Notes: a model not told the origin generated them from the sequence alone. Positions 40,894 to 51,500 are shown, numbered from the stretch's first letter. The stretch is DNA of 64,000 nt from DATBLE01 sp046732255 (GCA_046732255.1 JBKPMR010000003.1:1-64000), one strand, 5' to 3'. Translations and numbers: made by a program.

Positions 40894-42426
40894 TCACTCC
40901 AGTCCGTAGGCGACGAGCTGGTACTTGGGCTTCGAGCTCGTGCCCAGGCCCGGCGTCCCAGCCCCGACGAGCAGCATCTTCTGGGTTACCGCCGGGAAGG
41001 CGTTGATGCCAGCCGGAGCCTGCGCCGTCCAGAGCTGCTTCCCGTTCGCGGTCGAGAACGCGTAGATCTTCCCCGCGAAGTCCGAGGTGAAGACCACGTC
41101 GTTCGCGACCGTGGCCGCCCCGAAGTTCGCATGCGGGAGCGCCTTCTGCCACTTGACCTTGCCGGTCGCCGCGTCGAACGCCGTCAGCCCGCCGGTCGCC
41201 TTGGCGAACGCGGTCTGGTCGATCGACAGCGACGTGGCCGAGGCCTTGACGCAGAGGTTGAGCCACGGGACGAACAACGTCCCGTTCGCCTGCGCCATCG
41301 GCGTCTCGACGCCGCCGTAGTCACCCGGGCACACGGTGACCGCCTTCTTCGGGAGCGGCCCGGTGTCATTCAGGTGCTTGCCGACGCTCGCCTGCCACAC
41401 CGGAGCGCCGGACGACGCCTTCCAGGCGTACACCTTGCCCATCTTCCCGGCGCCGATCACGAGCTGCTGGCCGCCGGAGGGCGTGTACAGGACCGGCGAG
41501 ATCATCAGGTCGTAGTCGCGGATGTCGTGTGGGATCACCTGCCGGTACCACTTGAGCTTGCCGGTGTCGCCGTCGAGTGCGACCAGCGAGTCGGTGTAGA
41601 GGTTCGGCCCCGGCCGGAGCGCGCCGTTCGGGTTCTTCGGCGTGAGCGGCCAGAGACCCGGGTTGGCGACTCCGAGATAGATGTCGCCGTTCGCGGCCAC
41701 CGCGGGCGGATACCAGAGCCCGCCGCCCGAGTACTGGCCCTTCTTCGGCTTGGAGACCGTGTTGAAGCTCCAGAGCGTCTTGCCGGTGGCGGCGTCGAGC
41801 GAGTAGACGACGCCGACCGCGCCCGCCTCGTAGAAGTGCTTCACGCCGCTGCCCGGGACGGTCGAGATCAGCACCTTGTTGTCGTACAGCTGCGGCGCCA
41901 TGTCGATCCCGACCTTGACCGACGGCGTCAGCCGGTGCTTCCAGATCAACGCGCCGGTCGCCGGGTTCAGTGCGAACGCGGTGGTCACCGTCGCTCCGTA
42001 GAGGCGTCCGTTGCCGAGCGAGACGCCGTTCGGGCCGATCGACGGGCTCTTGAAGGCGTGCTTCCACTTCAGCTTGCCCGTCTGCTGGTCGACGGCGTAC
42101 ACGTTCGAGTTCAGGTCCTGGAAGTAGACGACTCCCTGGTGGACGATCGGTGTGGTCGCGAAGTTCCCGAAGACGCCGCTGCCGGGGATCGTGAAGCTCC
42201 ACTTGCGCTTCAGCGTCGCGACGTTCGACGCGTTGATCGCAGTAGCCGTCGTCGCCCGGGAATTCGAGAGGTCGTAGTTGTGCGCGGGCCAACCGTCTCC
42301 CGGCTCCGCCACCTCGGGCGGAGGTTGCCCCGCCGAGGAAGCCGCCAGCGACGTCAGGGCGAACACCGCTGCGAGCACGACGGAGACGGAGAGGGCGCTG
42401 ACCACACGCCGTCGGCGAGCTGTCAT
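40894..42426 (-). CDS. Exported PQQ-type quinoprotein (alcohol-dehydrogenase-like beta-propeller)
   Basis: 510 residues with a signal peptide (VVSALSVSVVLAAVFALTSLAA), then an eight-blade-type propeller with repeated Trp-docking motifs (TGKLKWKH, TGALIWKH, TGKTLWSF, TGKLKWYRQ, TGKVKWQKA, NGKQLWTAQ). GPNLYTDSLVALDGDTGKL and PHDIRDYDL match quinoprotein dehydrogenases, which usually read PHDxWDYD; here Arg replaces Trp. The start is fixed by an AAGGAGG site. Substrate unknown. Preceded by a TetR-type operator and followed by a cupredoxin. Confidence 0.85.
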   Translation of the reverse strand: MTARRRRVVSALSVSVVLAAVFALTSLAASSAGQPPPEVAEPGDGWPAHNYDLSNSRATTATAINASNVATLKRKWSFTIPGSGVFGNFATTPIVHQGVVYFQDLNSNVYAVDQQTGKLKWKHAFKSPSIGPNGVSLGNGRLYGATVTTAFALNPATGALIWKHRLTPSVKVGIDMAPQLYDNKVLISTVPGSGVKHFYEAGAVGVVYSLDAATGKTLWSFNTVSKPKKGQYSGGGLWYPPAVAANGDIYLGVANPGLWPLTPKNPNGALRPGPNLYTDSLVALDGDTGKLKWYRQVIPHDIRDYDLMISPVLYTPSGGQQLVIGAGKMGKVYAWKASSGAPVWQASVGKHLNDTGPLPKKAVTVCPGDYGGVETPMAQANGTLFVPWLNLCVKASATSLSIDQTAFAKATGGLTAFDAATGKVKWQKALPHANFGAATVANDVVFTSDFAGKIYAFSTANGKQLWTAQAPAGINAFPAVTQKMLLVGAGTPGLGTSSKPKYQLVAYGLE

Positions 42427-42442
42427 CACTTGCCTCCTTGAA

Positions 42443-42460
42443 TAACCAACCAGTTGGTTA
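42443..42460. promoter_or_regulatory. TetR-type operator between quinoprotein and TetR genes
   Basis: Perfect inverted repeat TAACCAAC-CA-GTTGGTTA, 17 bases upstream of the quinoprotein start and 41 upstream of the divergent TetR start. A- and T-containing and clearly distinct from the GC-rich dispersed palindromes. Confidence 0.75.
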
Positions 42461-42500
42461 CACACTACCGACAGCACACTGCCCTACGCTGAGGACGCAC

Positions 42501-43094
42501 ATGGTCAGGAATCCGGAGGAGACGAAGCGGCGGATCTTCGAGGCGGCCGTGGCCGAGTTCGCCCGGTACGGCATCGCCGGGGCGCGGGTCGACCGCATCG
42601 CCAGGTCGGCACGCGCGAACAAGCAGTTGATCTACGCCTACTTCGGCAACAAGCAGGATCTCTTCGACCAGGTCGTCACCGAACAGGTCGCACGGTTCCA
42701 CCGGGAGGTCCACTTCGACGCCGAGCAGCTACCCGAGTTTGCGGGTGCCCTATTCGACTTCTTCACCGGCAATCCCGATGCCGTCCGCCTCGGGTACTGG
42801 CACACGCTGGAGCCCGGAACCAGAGAACGGCGCATCCCGGCGATCGAGCAGCTGATCGAGGATCAGGCCCGGGAGATCGCAAGCGCCCAGGCTGCGGGGC
42901 GCGTCAATGCCGCGCTCGTGCCCCAGGAGCTGCTCGCATTCATCTTGTCGATCACCCGTTTCTGGGCGGTGCCGCTCCCCGAGTTCACGATCAGTGCCGC
43001 TCAGGAGCGCCGACGCCGCGCCCGGCGCCGGCGGCTCGTGGTCGAGGCAACCCGCCGCCTGGTCGAACCCGACGCCCGGACGCCGGGCGGGTAG
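42501..43094 (+). CDS. TetR/AcrR family transcriptional regulator
   Basis: 197 residues. Helix-turn-helix: RRIFEAAVAEFARYGIAGAR, then IARSARANKQLIYAYFGNKQDLF. The C-terminal part resembles the TetR_C domain of solvent/efflux regulators but gives no ligand. A GAGG site precedes the ATG by 7 bases. Divergent from the quinoprotein gene with a perfect operator between them. Confidence 0.88.
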   Translation: MVRNPEETKRRIFEAAVAEFARYGIAGARVDRIARSARANKQLIYAYFGNKQDLFDQVVTEQVARFHREVHFDAEQLPEFAGALFDFFTGNPDAVRLGYWHTLEPGTRERRIPAIEQLIEDQAREIASAQAAGRVNAALVPQELLAFILSITRFWAVPLPEFTISAAQERRRRARRRRLVVEATRRLVEPDARTPGG

Positions 43095-43171
43095 GCCACT
43101 TCTGGCCCTGGCAGTTCCCGCGCGACGCGCGAGCGCCGGGTCGGGCTCCGCCCGGCCCAGCGCGAAGACGA

Positions 43172-46100
43172 CTACGAAACGGCAGCTTCGCCGAGCAGCG
43201 CCTTGACCTCGGCGTAGAAGTCCGGCACCGGGGCGACGCGGTACTCGGGGCCGAACTCCAGCGTCCTCGGCCCCTCGGACGTGTCGAGGGCGAGGACGAC
43301 CTTCGCCTCCCCGGGGTAGTCGCGGACCACGTGCCCGAGCTCGCGCAGCACGCCCGCGGGCGCCTTGCGCGCGTCGACCTTGAGGCGGACCTCGGTCGGC
43401 GGGACGTAAGCGGCGAACTCGCTCACCTCGATCGCGATCAGCTTCGACTCGCCTTCCTTGTGGTCGACGCGGCCCTTGAGGACGAGCACGCGGTCGGTCT
43501 CGCAGAGCTCGCGGGAGGCGGCGTAGACCGAGTTGAAGACCACTGCCTCGGTGCTGCCGGTGAGGTCGTCGAGGCGCAGGAAGACCATCGGCTCGCCCTT
43601 CTTCGTGGTCAGCTGCTTGACCGCGGAGACGATGCCGCCGACGGTGACGATCTCGCCGTCGCGACAGCGCTCCAGATCCCCGAGCACGCGATCGCACTTC
43701 CGCTTCAGCTCGGCGGCGACGTCGGCGAGTGGGTGCTCGGAGATCCAGAGACCAAGCGTCTCCTTCTCCAGCCGGAGCAGCTCCGCCTTCTCGTACTCGC
43801 CCGCAGGGATCGGGGCGTGGTGCCGCGGCCGTTCGGCTCCCTCGTCGACGAGGTCGAAGATCGACCCCTGGCCGGAGCTGCGTGCCTCGTGCTCGCTACC
43901 GCCCCAGGAGAGCGCCTGGTCGAGGACCTCGACCAGGCCCTTGCGCGGCGCTCCGGTCGAGTCGAGCGCGCCGGACTTGACGAGCGACTCGAGCGCTCGC
44001 TTGTTCACGACCTGCGGGTCGACCCGCTCGGTGAAGTCCCAGATCGACTCGAACGGTCCCCCCGTCTCCCGTGCGGCGACGATCGCCTGGCAGGCCGCCT
44101 CACCGACGTTCTTGACCGCGTTGAGCCCGAACCGGATCTTCCCTTCGACGACCGCGAAGTCGACCTGCGACGTGTTCACATCCGGGGGCAGCACCTCGAT
44201 CCCGAGGTCGTGACAGGCGTTCACGTAGAAGGGCACGCGGTCCTTGGTGCTCATCACCGACGAGATCAGCGCCGCCATGTACTCGTGGGGATGGTTTGCC
44301 CTCAGCCAGGCCGTGCGATAGGCGATCAGCGCGTAGCACGCCGCATGGGACTTGTTGAAGGAGTAGTCCTGAGACTGCTCCATGTCTTTCCAGAGCTGCT
44401 GCGCGACCGCCGGATCCGTCCCGCTCTCGGCGCAGCCGGCGAGGAACTTCTCCTTCAGCGACGCCATGAGCGAATGGATCTTCTTGCCGATCGCCTTGCG
44501 CAGGTCGTCGGCCTCCGCAGGGGAGAAGCCCGCGATCTGCTTCGCGATCTCCAGGTACTGCTCCTGGTAGATGCACGTGGCGTGTGAGGAGGCGGTGATC
44601 GGCTCGAGCCGCGGATCGATGTAGGTGACCGGCTCCTGCCCGTTCTTGCGCCGCGCGTAGACCGGGATGTACTGCATGGGCCCGGGCCGGTACAGGGCGA
44701 CGAGAGCGATCAGATCCTCGAACTCGGTCGGCTTCACCTGGCGCAGCGCCTCGCGCATCCCGGACGACTCGAACTGGAAGACGCCGATCGCGTCGCCGCG
44801 CCGGAGCATCTCGTACGTCTTTGCGTCGTCGAGCGGGATGTCGCTGAGCTCGAGCCCGCCGATCAGCCGCAACGCCTCGTCGATCACGTCGAGGTTCCGC
44901 AGCCCGAGGAAATCCATCTTCAGCAGCCCGAGCTTCTCGACGTCGCCCATCGGAATCTGGGTGACGACCTCGGCGTCGGGCCCCTTCTGCTGGAGCGGCA
45001 CGTACTCGATCAGCGGCCGGTCGCCGATCACGACGCCGGCGGCGTGGATCGAGTCCGCTCGAACGAGCCCCTCCAGAGGTTTCGCGAGATCGACGATCTC
45101 CTTCACCAGCGGATCGGAGTCGTAGGCGCCACGGAGCTCCTGTCCGGGCTTGAGATTGTCCTCCAGGTAGACCTTCGGCCCCTCGGGGATCATCTTCGCG
45201 ATCCGGTCGACCGTCCCGTAGGGGACTTCGAGGACGCGGCCGGCGTCACGGACGGCGGCGCGGGCCATCATCGTCGAGAAGGTGATGATCTGCGCGACCC
45301 GGTCGCGGCCGTACTTCTCGGACACGTAGTTGATCACCCGGTCGCGGCCGGCGACGGCGAAATCGATGTCCATGTCGGGCATCGACTTGCGGCCGGGGTT
45401 GAGGAAGCGCTCGAACAGCAGGCCGTAGCGCATTGGGTCGACATCGGTGATCTCGAGGCAGTAGGCAGCAAGTGAGCCGGCGGCCGAGCCGCGGCCCGGT
45501 CCCACCTGGATCCCGTTCGTCTTCGCGAAGTGGACGAAGTCCCAGACGATCAGGAAGTAGTCGGCGAAGCCCATCTCCCGGATCGTCTTCAGCTCGAACT
45601 GGAGGCGGTCGTGGAGCTCCCCGGTGATCGTCTCGTATCGGCGGCCGAGGCCGGCTTCGCAGAGCTCGACGAGGTACTCGAAGGCGTCGCGGTTCTCGGG
45701 CGTCGGGAACTTGGGCAGGAGCAGGCGGTCGGTCTCGATCGTCACCGTGCAGCGCTCGGCCACCTCGAGCGTCCGGCGCAGCGCGTCGGGGTAGGCGGCG
45801 AAGTCCTGCGCCATCTCGGCCGGCGTCTTGAAGTAGAACTGGTCGGTGTCGAAGCGCCAGTGGTTGGGGTTCTTGAGGGAATCCCCGGACTGGATGCAGA
45901 GCAGCGCCTCGTGGGCGCGGGCGTCTTCGTGCATCAGGTAGTGGACGTCGCCGGTGGCGACGAGCGGGAGGCCGGTCGCCTCGGCGAGCTTCGCGAGCTG
46001 CGGATTGATCCGCTGCTGCGGCTCGAGCCCCGCGTTCTGGATCTCGACGTACGTCGAGTCGGGCCCGAAGATCTGGACGAGGCGGTCGAGGTCGGCGGCG

Positions 46101-46555
46101 GCGTCCTGCGGTCTCGTCTCCTCGAGCGCCTTTGCGACCCGGCCGGAGAGGCACCCGGAGAGGACGATCAAGCCCTTGGCGTGACGCTCGAGCAGCTCCC
46201 AGTCGACGCGCGGCTTGTAGTAGTAGCCCTCGAGGTAGCCGAGTGACGAGAGCCTGATCAGGTTGGCGTAGCCCTCGTTCGACTCGGCGAGGACGGTCAG
46301 GTGGGCGTAGCCCTTCTCAGAACGGTGCCGGTCGTCGGTGACGTAGAGCTCGCAGCCGACGATCGGCTTGATCCCGTGGTTCTTCGCCTCGCGGTGGAGC
46401 TCGACGGCGCCCGCGAGGGAGCCGTGGTCGGTGAGCGTGACCGCCGGCATCTCGAGCTCCGCCGCCCGCGCGGCGAGCGCCGGAATCCGGCACGCCCCGT
46501 CCAGGATCGAGTACTCGGAGTGGACGTGGAGATGGACGAAGGGCGCCTCGGACAC
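43172..46555 (-). CDS. dnaE: DNA polymerase III alpha subunit
   Basis: Replicative polymerase. N-terminal PHP domain (FVHLHVHSEYSILDGACRI, then VTLTDHGSLAGAVEL), polymerase core with the catalytic acidic run KSMPDMDIDFAV and GPGRGSAAGSLAAYCL, C-terminal helix-hairpin-helix and OB fold (VTVGGIVSAVKQLTTKKGEP). About 1127 residues, DnaE1 type. The GTG at 46555 is chosen; a TTG at 46573 is possible. Confidence 0.96.
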   Translation of the reverse strand: MSEAPFVHLHVHSEYSILDGACRIPALAARAAELEMPAVTLTDHGSLAGAVELHREAKNHGIKPIVGCELYVTDDRHRSEKGYAHLTVLAESNEGYANLIRLSSLGYLEGYYYKPRVDWELLERHAKGLIVLSGCLSGRVAKALEETRPQDAAADLDRLVQIFGPDSTYVEIQNAGLEPQQRINPQLAKLAEATGLPLVATGDVHYLMHEDARAHEALLCIQSGDSLKNPNHWRFDTDQFYFKTPAEMAQDFAAYPDALRRTLEVAERCTVTIETDRLLLPKFPTPENRDAFEYLVELCEAGLGRRYETITGELHDRLQFELKTIREMGFADYFLIVWDFVHFAKTNGIQVGPGRGSAAGSLAAYCLEITDVDPMRYGLLFERFLNPGRKSMPDMDIDFAVAGRDRVINYVSEKYGRDRVAQIITFSTMMARAAVRDAGRVLEVPYGTVDRIAKMIPEGPKVYLEDNLKPGQELRGAYDSDPLVKEIVDLAKPLEGLVRADSIHAAGVVIGDRPLIEYVPLQQKGPDAEVVTQIPMGDVEKLGLLKMDFLGLRNLDVIDEALRLIGGLELSDIPLDDAKTYEMLRRGDAIGVFQFESSGMREALRQVKPTEFEDLIALVALYRPGPMQYIPVYARRKNGQEPVTYIDPRLEPITASSHATCIYQEQYLEIAKQIAGFSPAEADDLRKAIGKKIHSLMASLKEKFLAGCAESGTDPAVAQQLWKDMEQSQDYSFNKSHAACYALIAYRTAWLRANHPHEYMAALISSVMSTKDRVPFYVNACHDLGIEVLPPDVNTSQVDFAVVEGKIRFGLNAVKNVGEAACQAIVAARETGGPFESIWDFTERVDPQVVNKRALESLVKSGALDSTGAPRKGLVEVLDQALSWGGSEHEARSSGQGSIFDLVDEGAERPRHHAPIPAGEYEKAELLRLEKETLGLWISEHPLADVAAELKRKCDRVLGDLERCRDGEIVTVGGIVSAVKQLTTKKGEPMVFLRLDDLTGSTEAVVFNSVYAASRELCETDRVLVLKGRVDHKEGESKLIAIEVSEFAAYVPPTEVRLKVDARKAPAGVLRELGHVVRDYPGEAKVVLALDTSEGPRTLEFGPEYRVAPVPDFYAEVKALLGEAAVS

Positions 46556-46604
46556 CGGAGGGCCATCGTACAACCGGCGTCGGCCGCACCTTCAGCGGCC
46601 TCGA

Positions 46605-46886
46605 TCAGGCCATCAGGATGCTCTCTCGGGCTGCCTCGGCGGCATCACGGTCGGCAGTGAGGAGAACGGCATCCGCCTCTTCCGCGAGAGCGACGTAGCA
46701 CGCGTCGTGGACACTGGGCCGTCGTTCTGCGGCCATCCGCGAGGCCGGGACGACGAGGTTCTTCAACGCCATGATCGAGAGCGGAATCCGACGTAGCAGG
46801 TCGACCAGCGCGACGGCCGACCTCAGCTCGCGGAGGCACGAGCGGTATCGCGCGGGTGTGACAGGAGCGTGCCGGCTGTGTAACGG
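46605..46886 (-). pseudogene. Truncated PIN-domain (VapC-like) gene remnant
   Basis: In the minus frame directly after the TAA of the small membrane gene there are 94 codons without a start. They include RELRSAVALVDLLRRIP, SVHDACYVALAEEADAVLLT and ADRDAAEAARE, ending in TGA. The HDACYVALAEE...LLTADRD pattern is the C-terminal half of PIN nucleases (usually YDAAYVALAE...LLTADARL). The first 40-50 residues, including the N-terminal catalytic Asp, are missing, and no ATG or GTG precedes the motif. No antitoxin partner is seen. It is most likely a decayed toxin gene; the shadow open frames here are not genes. Confidence 0.72.
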
Positions 46887-47159
46887 TTACTCGGCCGGCG
46901 GCACGTCGCCCCCGCCGCCGACCTCCTCTGACGCGAGGCTGTCGTAGTCGGTGGCGTCGCGGTGACGCTTCTTCCAGAAGACGACGACACCGGCGGCCGT
47001 GACGATCACCGCGACCGCCTTCGCAGCCTTCTTCTTCCCCGCCGACTCTGCGTCGCCCCCTGAAGGCACCGCACGTTTCGCCTTCATTGCCGCGACGCGC
47101 TTGACGGTCGTCCAGGTCGCCCACCCGATCACGGCGTTCCGCCTGTTGATGATGCTCAT
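46887..47159 (-). CDS. Small single-pass membrane protein
   Basis: 90 residues: basic N-terminus (MSIINRRNAVIGWATWTTVKR), a Lys-rich stretch, one hydrophobic segment at about 46-61 (AVAVIVTAAGVVVFW) and an acidic Gly-rich tail. AAGGGAG precedes the ATG. It follows lpdA by 17 bases. I do not recognise a named family. Confidence 0.72.
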   Translation of the reverse strand: MSIINRRNAVIGWATWTTVKRVAAMKAKRAVPSGGDAESAGKKKAAKAVAVIVTAAGVVVFWKKRHRDATDYDSLASEEVGGGGDVPPAE

Positions 47160-47176
47160 CGAAGCTCCCTTCCCAG

Positions 47177-48583
47177 TTACGCCCTGGCCGCAACCCGACG
47201 CTTCGGCGGCAAGTGGATCGCCCGCCCGAGCGCGACCAGCCCGGCCTCCTTGATCGCCTCGGACAGCGTCGGGTGCGGCGCGATTCCGTCGGCGACGGTC
47301 TCGACAGTCGCCTCCGCGTCGATCGCGACCACGCCGGCCTCGACGAGGTCGGTGACGTGCGGGCCGACCATCACCACGCCGAGCAGCTCCCCGTACCGCG
47401 TCTCGTGGATGGACTTCACCCAGCCGACCGTTGCGTCCTGCATCACCGCCCTCGCGTTCGCCACCCAGGGGAACGTCCCGACCGCGACGTCGTCGCCGTA
47501 CTGCTCCCGGGCTTCCGCCTCGGTCAGCCCGACGCCGGCGATCTCGGGGTCGGTGTAGATCGGCCGCGGCACGGCGCGGGCGTCGACGGCCGCCTCGTGT
47601 CCGGTCGCGTTCTCGGCGGCGACCTCACCCTCGCGGAACGCGGTGTGCGCGAGCTGCCAGTACCCGGCGCAGTCGCCGACCGCATAGATGTGCGGCACGG
47701 TCGTCCGGCGGTGCTCGTCGGTAGCGATCCCTGCGCGGCGGTCGACCTCGACGCCGATCTCCTCGAGGCCGAGACCCTCGACGAGCGGTGCCCGTCCGAC
47801 GCTGACGAGCATCAGGTCGGCGTCAACCGTCTCGCCCTCGCCGAAATGGACGGTCAGCGTCCCGTCGTGGTCCTCGACCTTCGTGCACTGCTTCTCGAGG
47901 TGGAGGGCGATCCCGCGCTTGCCGAACTGCTTCGCGAGCTCGGCGGCGGCGTCCTCGTCCTCCTGCGGGATCAGGCGCGGGAGCAGCTCGACGATCGTCA
48001 CCTGCGAGCCGAACCGCTGGAAGATCGATGCGAACTCACAACCGATGATCCCTCCCCCGAGGACGACGAGCCGTTCGGGCAGCCGCTCCTGCGCGAGCAG
48101 TCCGGTCGAGTCGACGCAGAGGGGGGAGTCGAGCCCCTCGATCGGCGGCCGCATCGGATACGAGCCGGTGGCGACGATCGCGCTCGTGAAGGTGACGTCC
48201 TCTCCGCCCTCGACCGCGATCGTGTTCGCGTCCTTGAAGACACCTCTGCCGTTCACCCACTCGACACCGTTCGCCTTGAAGAGCCCGGCGACGCCCTGGG
48301 TCATCTGCTTCACGACCTGCGCCTTCCAGACGTTCGCGGTCGGCAGATCGAGCTTCGGCGACCCGACCTCGACCCCGAACTTGGCAAAGCTTTCCTCTGC
48401 CTCCTTCAGCGCGAACGCGGTCTGCACCCACGCCTTCGTCGGGATGCAGCCGACGCGGAGGCAGGTGCCGCCGAGCTCGGGCTCACGTTCGATACAGACG
48501 GCCTTTGCACCGAGCTGTGCTGCTCTGATCGCGGCCGTGTAGCCGCCCGGGCCGCCCCCGAGAACGGCGACGTCGCATTCCAT
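47177..48583 (-). CDS. lpdA: Dihydrolipoyl dehydrogenase (E3)
   Basis: Flavoenzyme that reoxidises the dihydrolipoyl arm of 2-oxoacid dehydrogenase complexes. FAD motif VLGGGPGGYTAAIRAAQLG, redox disulfide GGTCLRVGCIPTK, NAD motif VVLGGGIIGCEFASIF, VGDCAG, and the C-terminal catalytic HPTLSE. 468 residues. It begins 9 bases after the third cyclase stop, so it is the distal gene of a unit whose E1 and E2 genes lie 11 kb upstream. Confidence 0.95.
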   Translation of the reverse strand: MECDVAVLGGGPGGYTAAIRAAQLGAKAVCIEREPELGGTCLRVGCIPTKAWVQTAFALKEAEESFAKFGVEVGSPKLDLPTANVWKAQVVKQMTQGVAGLFKANGVEWVNGRGVFKDANTIAVEGGEDVTFTSAIVATGSYPMRPPIEGLDSPLCVDSTGLLAQERLPERLVVLGGGIIGCEFASIFQRFGSQVTIVELLPRLIPQEDEDAAAELAKQFGKRGIALHLEKQCTKVEDHDGTLTVHFGEGETVDADLMLVSVGRAPLVEGLGLEEIGVEVDRRAGIATDEHRRTTVPHIYAVGDCAGYWQLAHTAFREGEVAAENATGHEAAVDARAVPRPIYTDPEIAGVGLTEAEAREQYGDDVAVGTFPWVANARAVMQDATVGWVKSIHETRYGELLGVVMVGPHVTDLVEAGVVAIDAEATVETVADGIAPHPTLSEAIKEAGLVALGRAIHLPPKRRVAARA

Positions 48584-48592
48584 GACTCGATC

Positions 48593-51500
48593 CTAGACGC
48601 TGGCGGTCTCGGCCCGAGCCGGTGCCAGGGCGTCGCAGCGCCCGAGCCACGGCCTCGCTTCGAGGCGCTCGAAGATCTCGCGCGCCTCGTCGAGCAGCGG
48701 CTGGGCCTCGTGCGAGCGGCCCTCTCCGGTGAGCCACTCCGCATGCTCGAGCTCCGCAGCCGCGAGGAAGAACGTCAGGCCGTGCTCGCGAAAGACCGCC
48801 TCCGCCGTCTTGAAGCCCTGTTCGACCCCTTCATGCTGGTTCCGTGCTGCGGCGAGCCGGGCACGGTACCGGGCCGCCTGCGCGACCAGCGATGGTGGTC
48901 GCCTCCCGGTGGGAATCTCGTCGATCTTCGCGAGCAGGTCCTCGACCCGGTCGAGCCGGCCGAGCGCGAGGGCAGACTCGAGCCCTTCGGACAATGCGAT
49001 CTTGGCGTCGGCGGAGACGCCGCCCCCGAAGAACTGGAACGACTCGAGCCCTACATCAGTCGCGGCGAGCGCCTCTTCGAACCGTCCTTCGCTCCGAAGG
49101 GTGAGTGCGCTCATGGACGCGTAGCCCCAGCGGTCCTGCACATCGGCCGAACCCTCGAGCTCCGAGAGCAGCCCGAGGATCCGGCGGGCCTCGGCGGGAT
49201 CGCCTCGCTCGACGGCGATCTCGATCAGCGTGTTGGCGACGGAGACCGCGGTCATGATCCTGTCCTCTGGCATCTCCCGAGCCAGCGCGAGCGCTTCGTC
49301 CCAGTCGCCGGTTCGCAAGAGGTAGTAGCCGAGCTCCCCGAGCATCCGCCACTCGTTCAGCCGGTAGCCGGCCTTGCGCCCGAGGGCGAGCGCGGGCCGC
49401 ATCGTCTCGATCGCCTCCTCGTACCGGTCACGACGGTCGAGCAGGTCGCCGAGGTTGTTGTACGCGCGCAGCGCGGACTGCGTCAGATCGTGCTCCAGCG
49501 CCAGCTCGAGCGAGTGCTTCATGAGCGCCAGTGCCTGTTCGTAGCGTCCGCGATAGCCGGCGATCAGCCCCTGCGTGTTCAGGGCTTCGGCGAGGACCTT
49601 CGGGAGCCAGAGCGACTCGGCGATCTCGATCGCAGCGTCGATCATGGGGACGGCCAGCTCCGGCTCTCCCTTGAAGAAGTGGAGGCGGCCGAGCTCCGCC
49701 GCCAGGGTCGCGAGGTCCTCGTCCGGCTTGTCGCCCGAGAGCACCTCGTAGGCCTGCTCCATGCGAGCCAGCGCCTCATCGAGATGTCCTGCGCGCCACA
49801 CAGCCTCCCCGACGCGCGCGGTCACGCGCGCCGCCGGGTGTGTCAGGCCCTGCGCCTCGTACAGGGCCAGCGCCGTCTCGTAGTGTTCGAGCGCCTCTTC
49901 CACCCGGCCCGACGCCCACCCGGTCTCGCCCGCCCGCTCGTGCAGTTGCGCCTCGACGAGCGGGTCGTCGCTGAGGTCGGCGGCCCGCTCGAAGTAGTGC
50001 TGCGCCTCGTCGTTCGCGGCGAGGGAAGCGGCGCGCTCGCCCGCCCGGGTCAACATCTCCTGTGCTCTGGCCTTGATCTCCGGGGCGTCGTCGGCGTCGG
50101 GAGCCGCCTGGTACGCGTCGAGGTAATGGGCGGCGACCACCTCGACGATCTCCTGTTCCCCCGCGCCGAATGCCTGCGTGAGATGAGCAGCGGCTGCCAG
50201 ATGACGAGCCTTGCGCTCGGCCTTTGCGAGCGTCTCGTACGCGACCCGCTTGAGCAGGTCCTGCAGGAAGTTGTACTGGCCCCGCTCGGGAGATCGTGGA
50301 TCCGCCTGGACCCCGAGCACCTCCTTGCGAACGAGCGAGACGAGCAAGGGCTCGACCTCGGCCTCGGCCCGGCCCGAGACCGCGGCCAGCCCTGCCTTTG
50401 TGAACGACTTGCCGAGCACGGAGGCGTCCTGAAGAAGGCGCCGTTCCTCCGGCTCCAGGCCGTCCAGCCGCGCGGCGACGAGCGCGTGCAGCGTCTCCGG
50501 AACGTCGAGCGCGCCGATCTCCCCGGTCGGCCGATAGACATCACCCTCGCGGGCGAGGAGGCCGCGATCGAGCAGCATCCGCACCGTCTCGACCGCGTAG
50601 AGCGGAATGCCCTCGGCGCGGTCGAGGATCTGCCTGTGCAGCTCGGCCGGGAGTCCAGGCACGAACCCGTCGAGCAGCGCCTCCATCGCCGCCTCGGAGA
50701 GCGGCTCGAGTGAGAGCGTGGTCGCATTGCGGCTCACGGCGCCGAAGTTCGGCCGGCGCTCGAGCAGCTCCGGCCGCGCCAGCGCGACCACGTACAGCGG
50801 GTGGCTCCGCGACCACTCGAGCAGGTACTCGACGAAGTCGAGCAGTCCGGCGTCGGCCCACTGGAGGTCCTCGAAGACGAGGACCGCCGGCCCTTGCTCG
50901 GCGAGTCGCTCGAAGAAGAGCCGCCAGGCGGAGAAGAGATCCTCACGGTCGGGTGCGGTCCGCTCGGCGAGGCCGAGCAGGTGCGCGAGCCGGGGCTCGA
51001 GCCAGCTCCGTTCCTCGGGGTCGGGCACGTGCTCGGCGATCGAGGACGCGAGCTTGGCGAGCGCGGAATCCGGTGACTCCTCCTCGACGATCCCGGCCCG
51101 CATCCGCACCATCTCCGCCAGCGCCCAGTAGGCGACGCCCTCGCCGTAGGCGAGACACCGGCCGCGGTGCCACCAGAAGTTGTCGGCGAGGCCGTCGACG
51201 TACTTTTCGAACTCCCAGGCGAGACGCGACTTGCCGATCCCGGCGATGCCGACCACGGAGACGAGCTGAGCCTTGCCCTCCTCGGCCGACGTGTGGAAGA
51301 GCTCCTTGACGAGGCGCATCTCGCGGTCACGCCCGACGAACGGCGGCTCCAGGCCGACCGACTTCTGCGCGCCGCCGCGGTTGGCCGTGACCCTGAGCGC
51401 CCGGTGCAGCGCGACCGGCTCTGCCTTCCCCTTCAGCTCGTGCTCGCCCACGGGCTCGTACGCGATCGCCGCCTCCGTCGCCCGTCTCGTCGCCTCGCCG

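Noticed and set aside
46645..47193. A 182-codon minus frame over the small membrane gene and PIN remnant
   Set aside because: Arg-rich shadow; the membrane protein and PIN-like frames explain the region better.
47213..50713. A 1166-codon plus-strand open frame opposite lpdA and cyclase paralogue A
   Set aside because: It is antisense to two proteins with clear domains, has Arg/Asp/Leu-rich shadow composition and no recognisable motif; GC-rich coding creates such frames.
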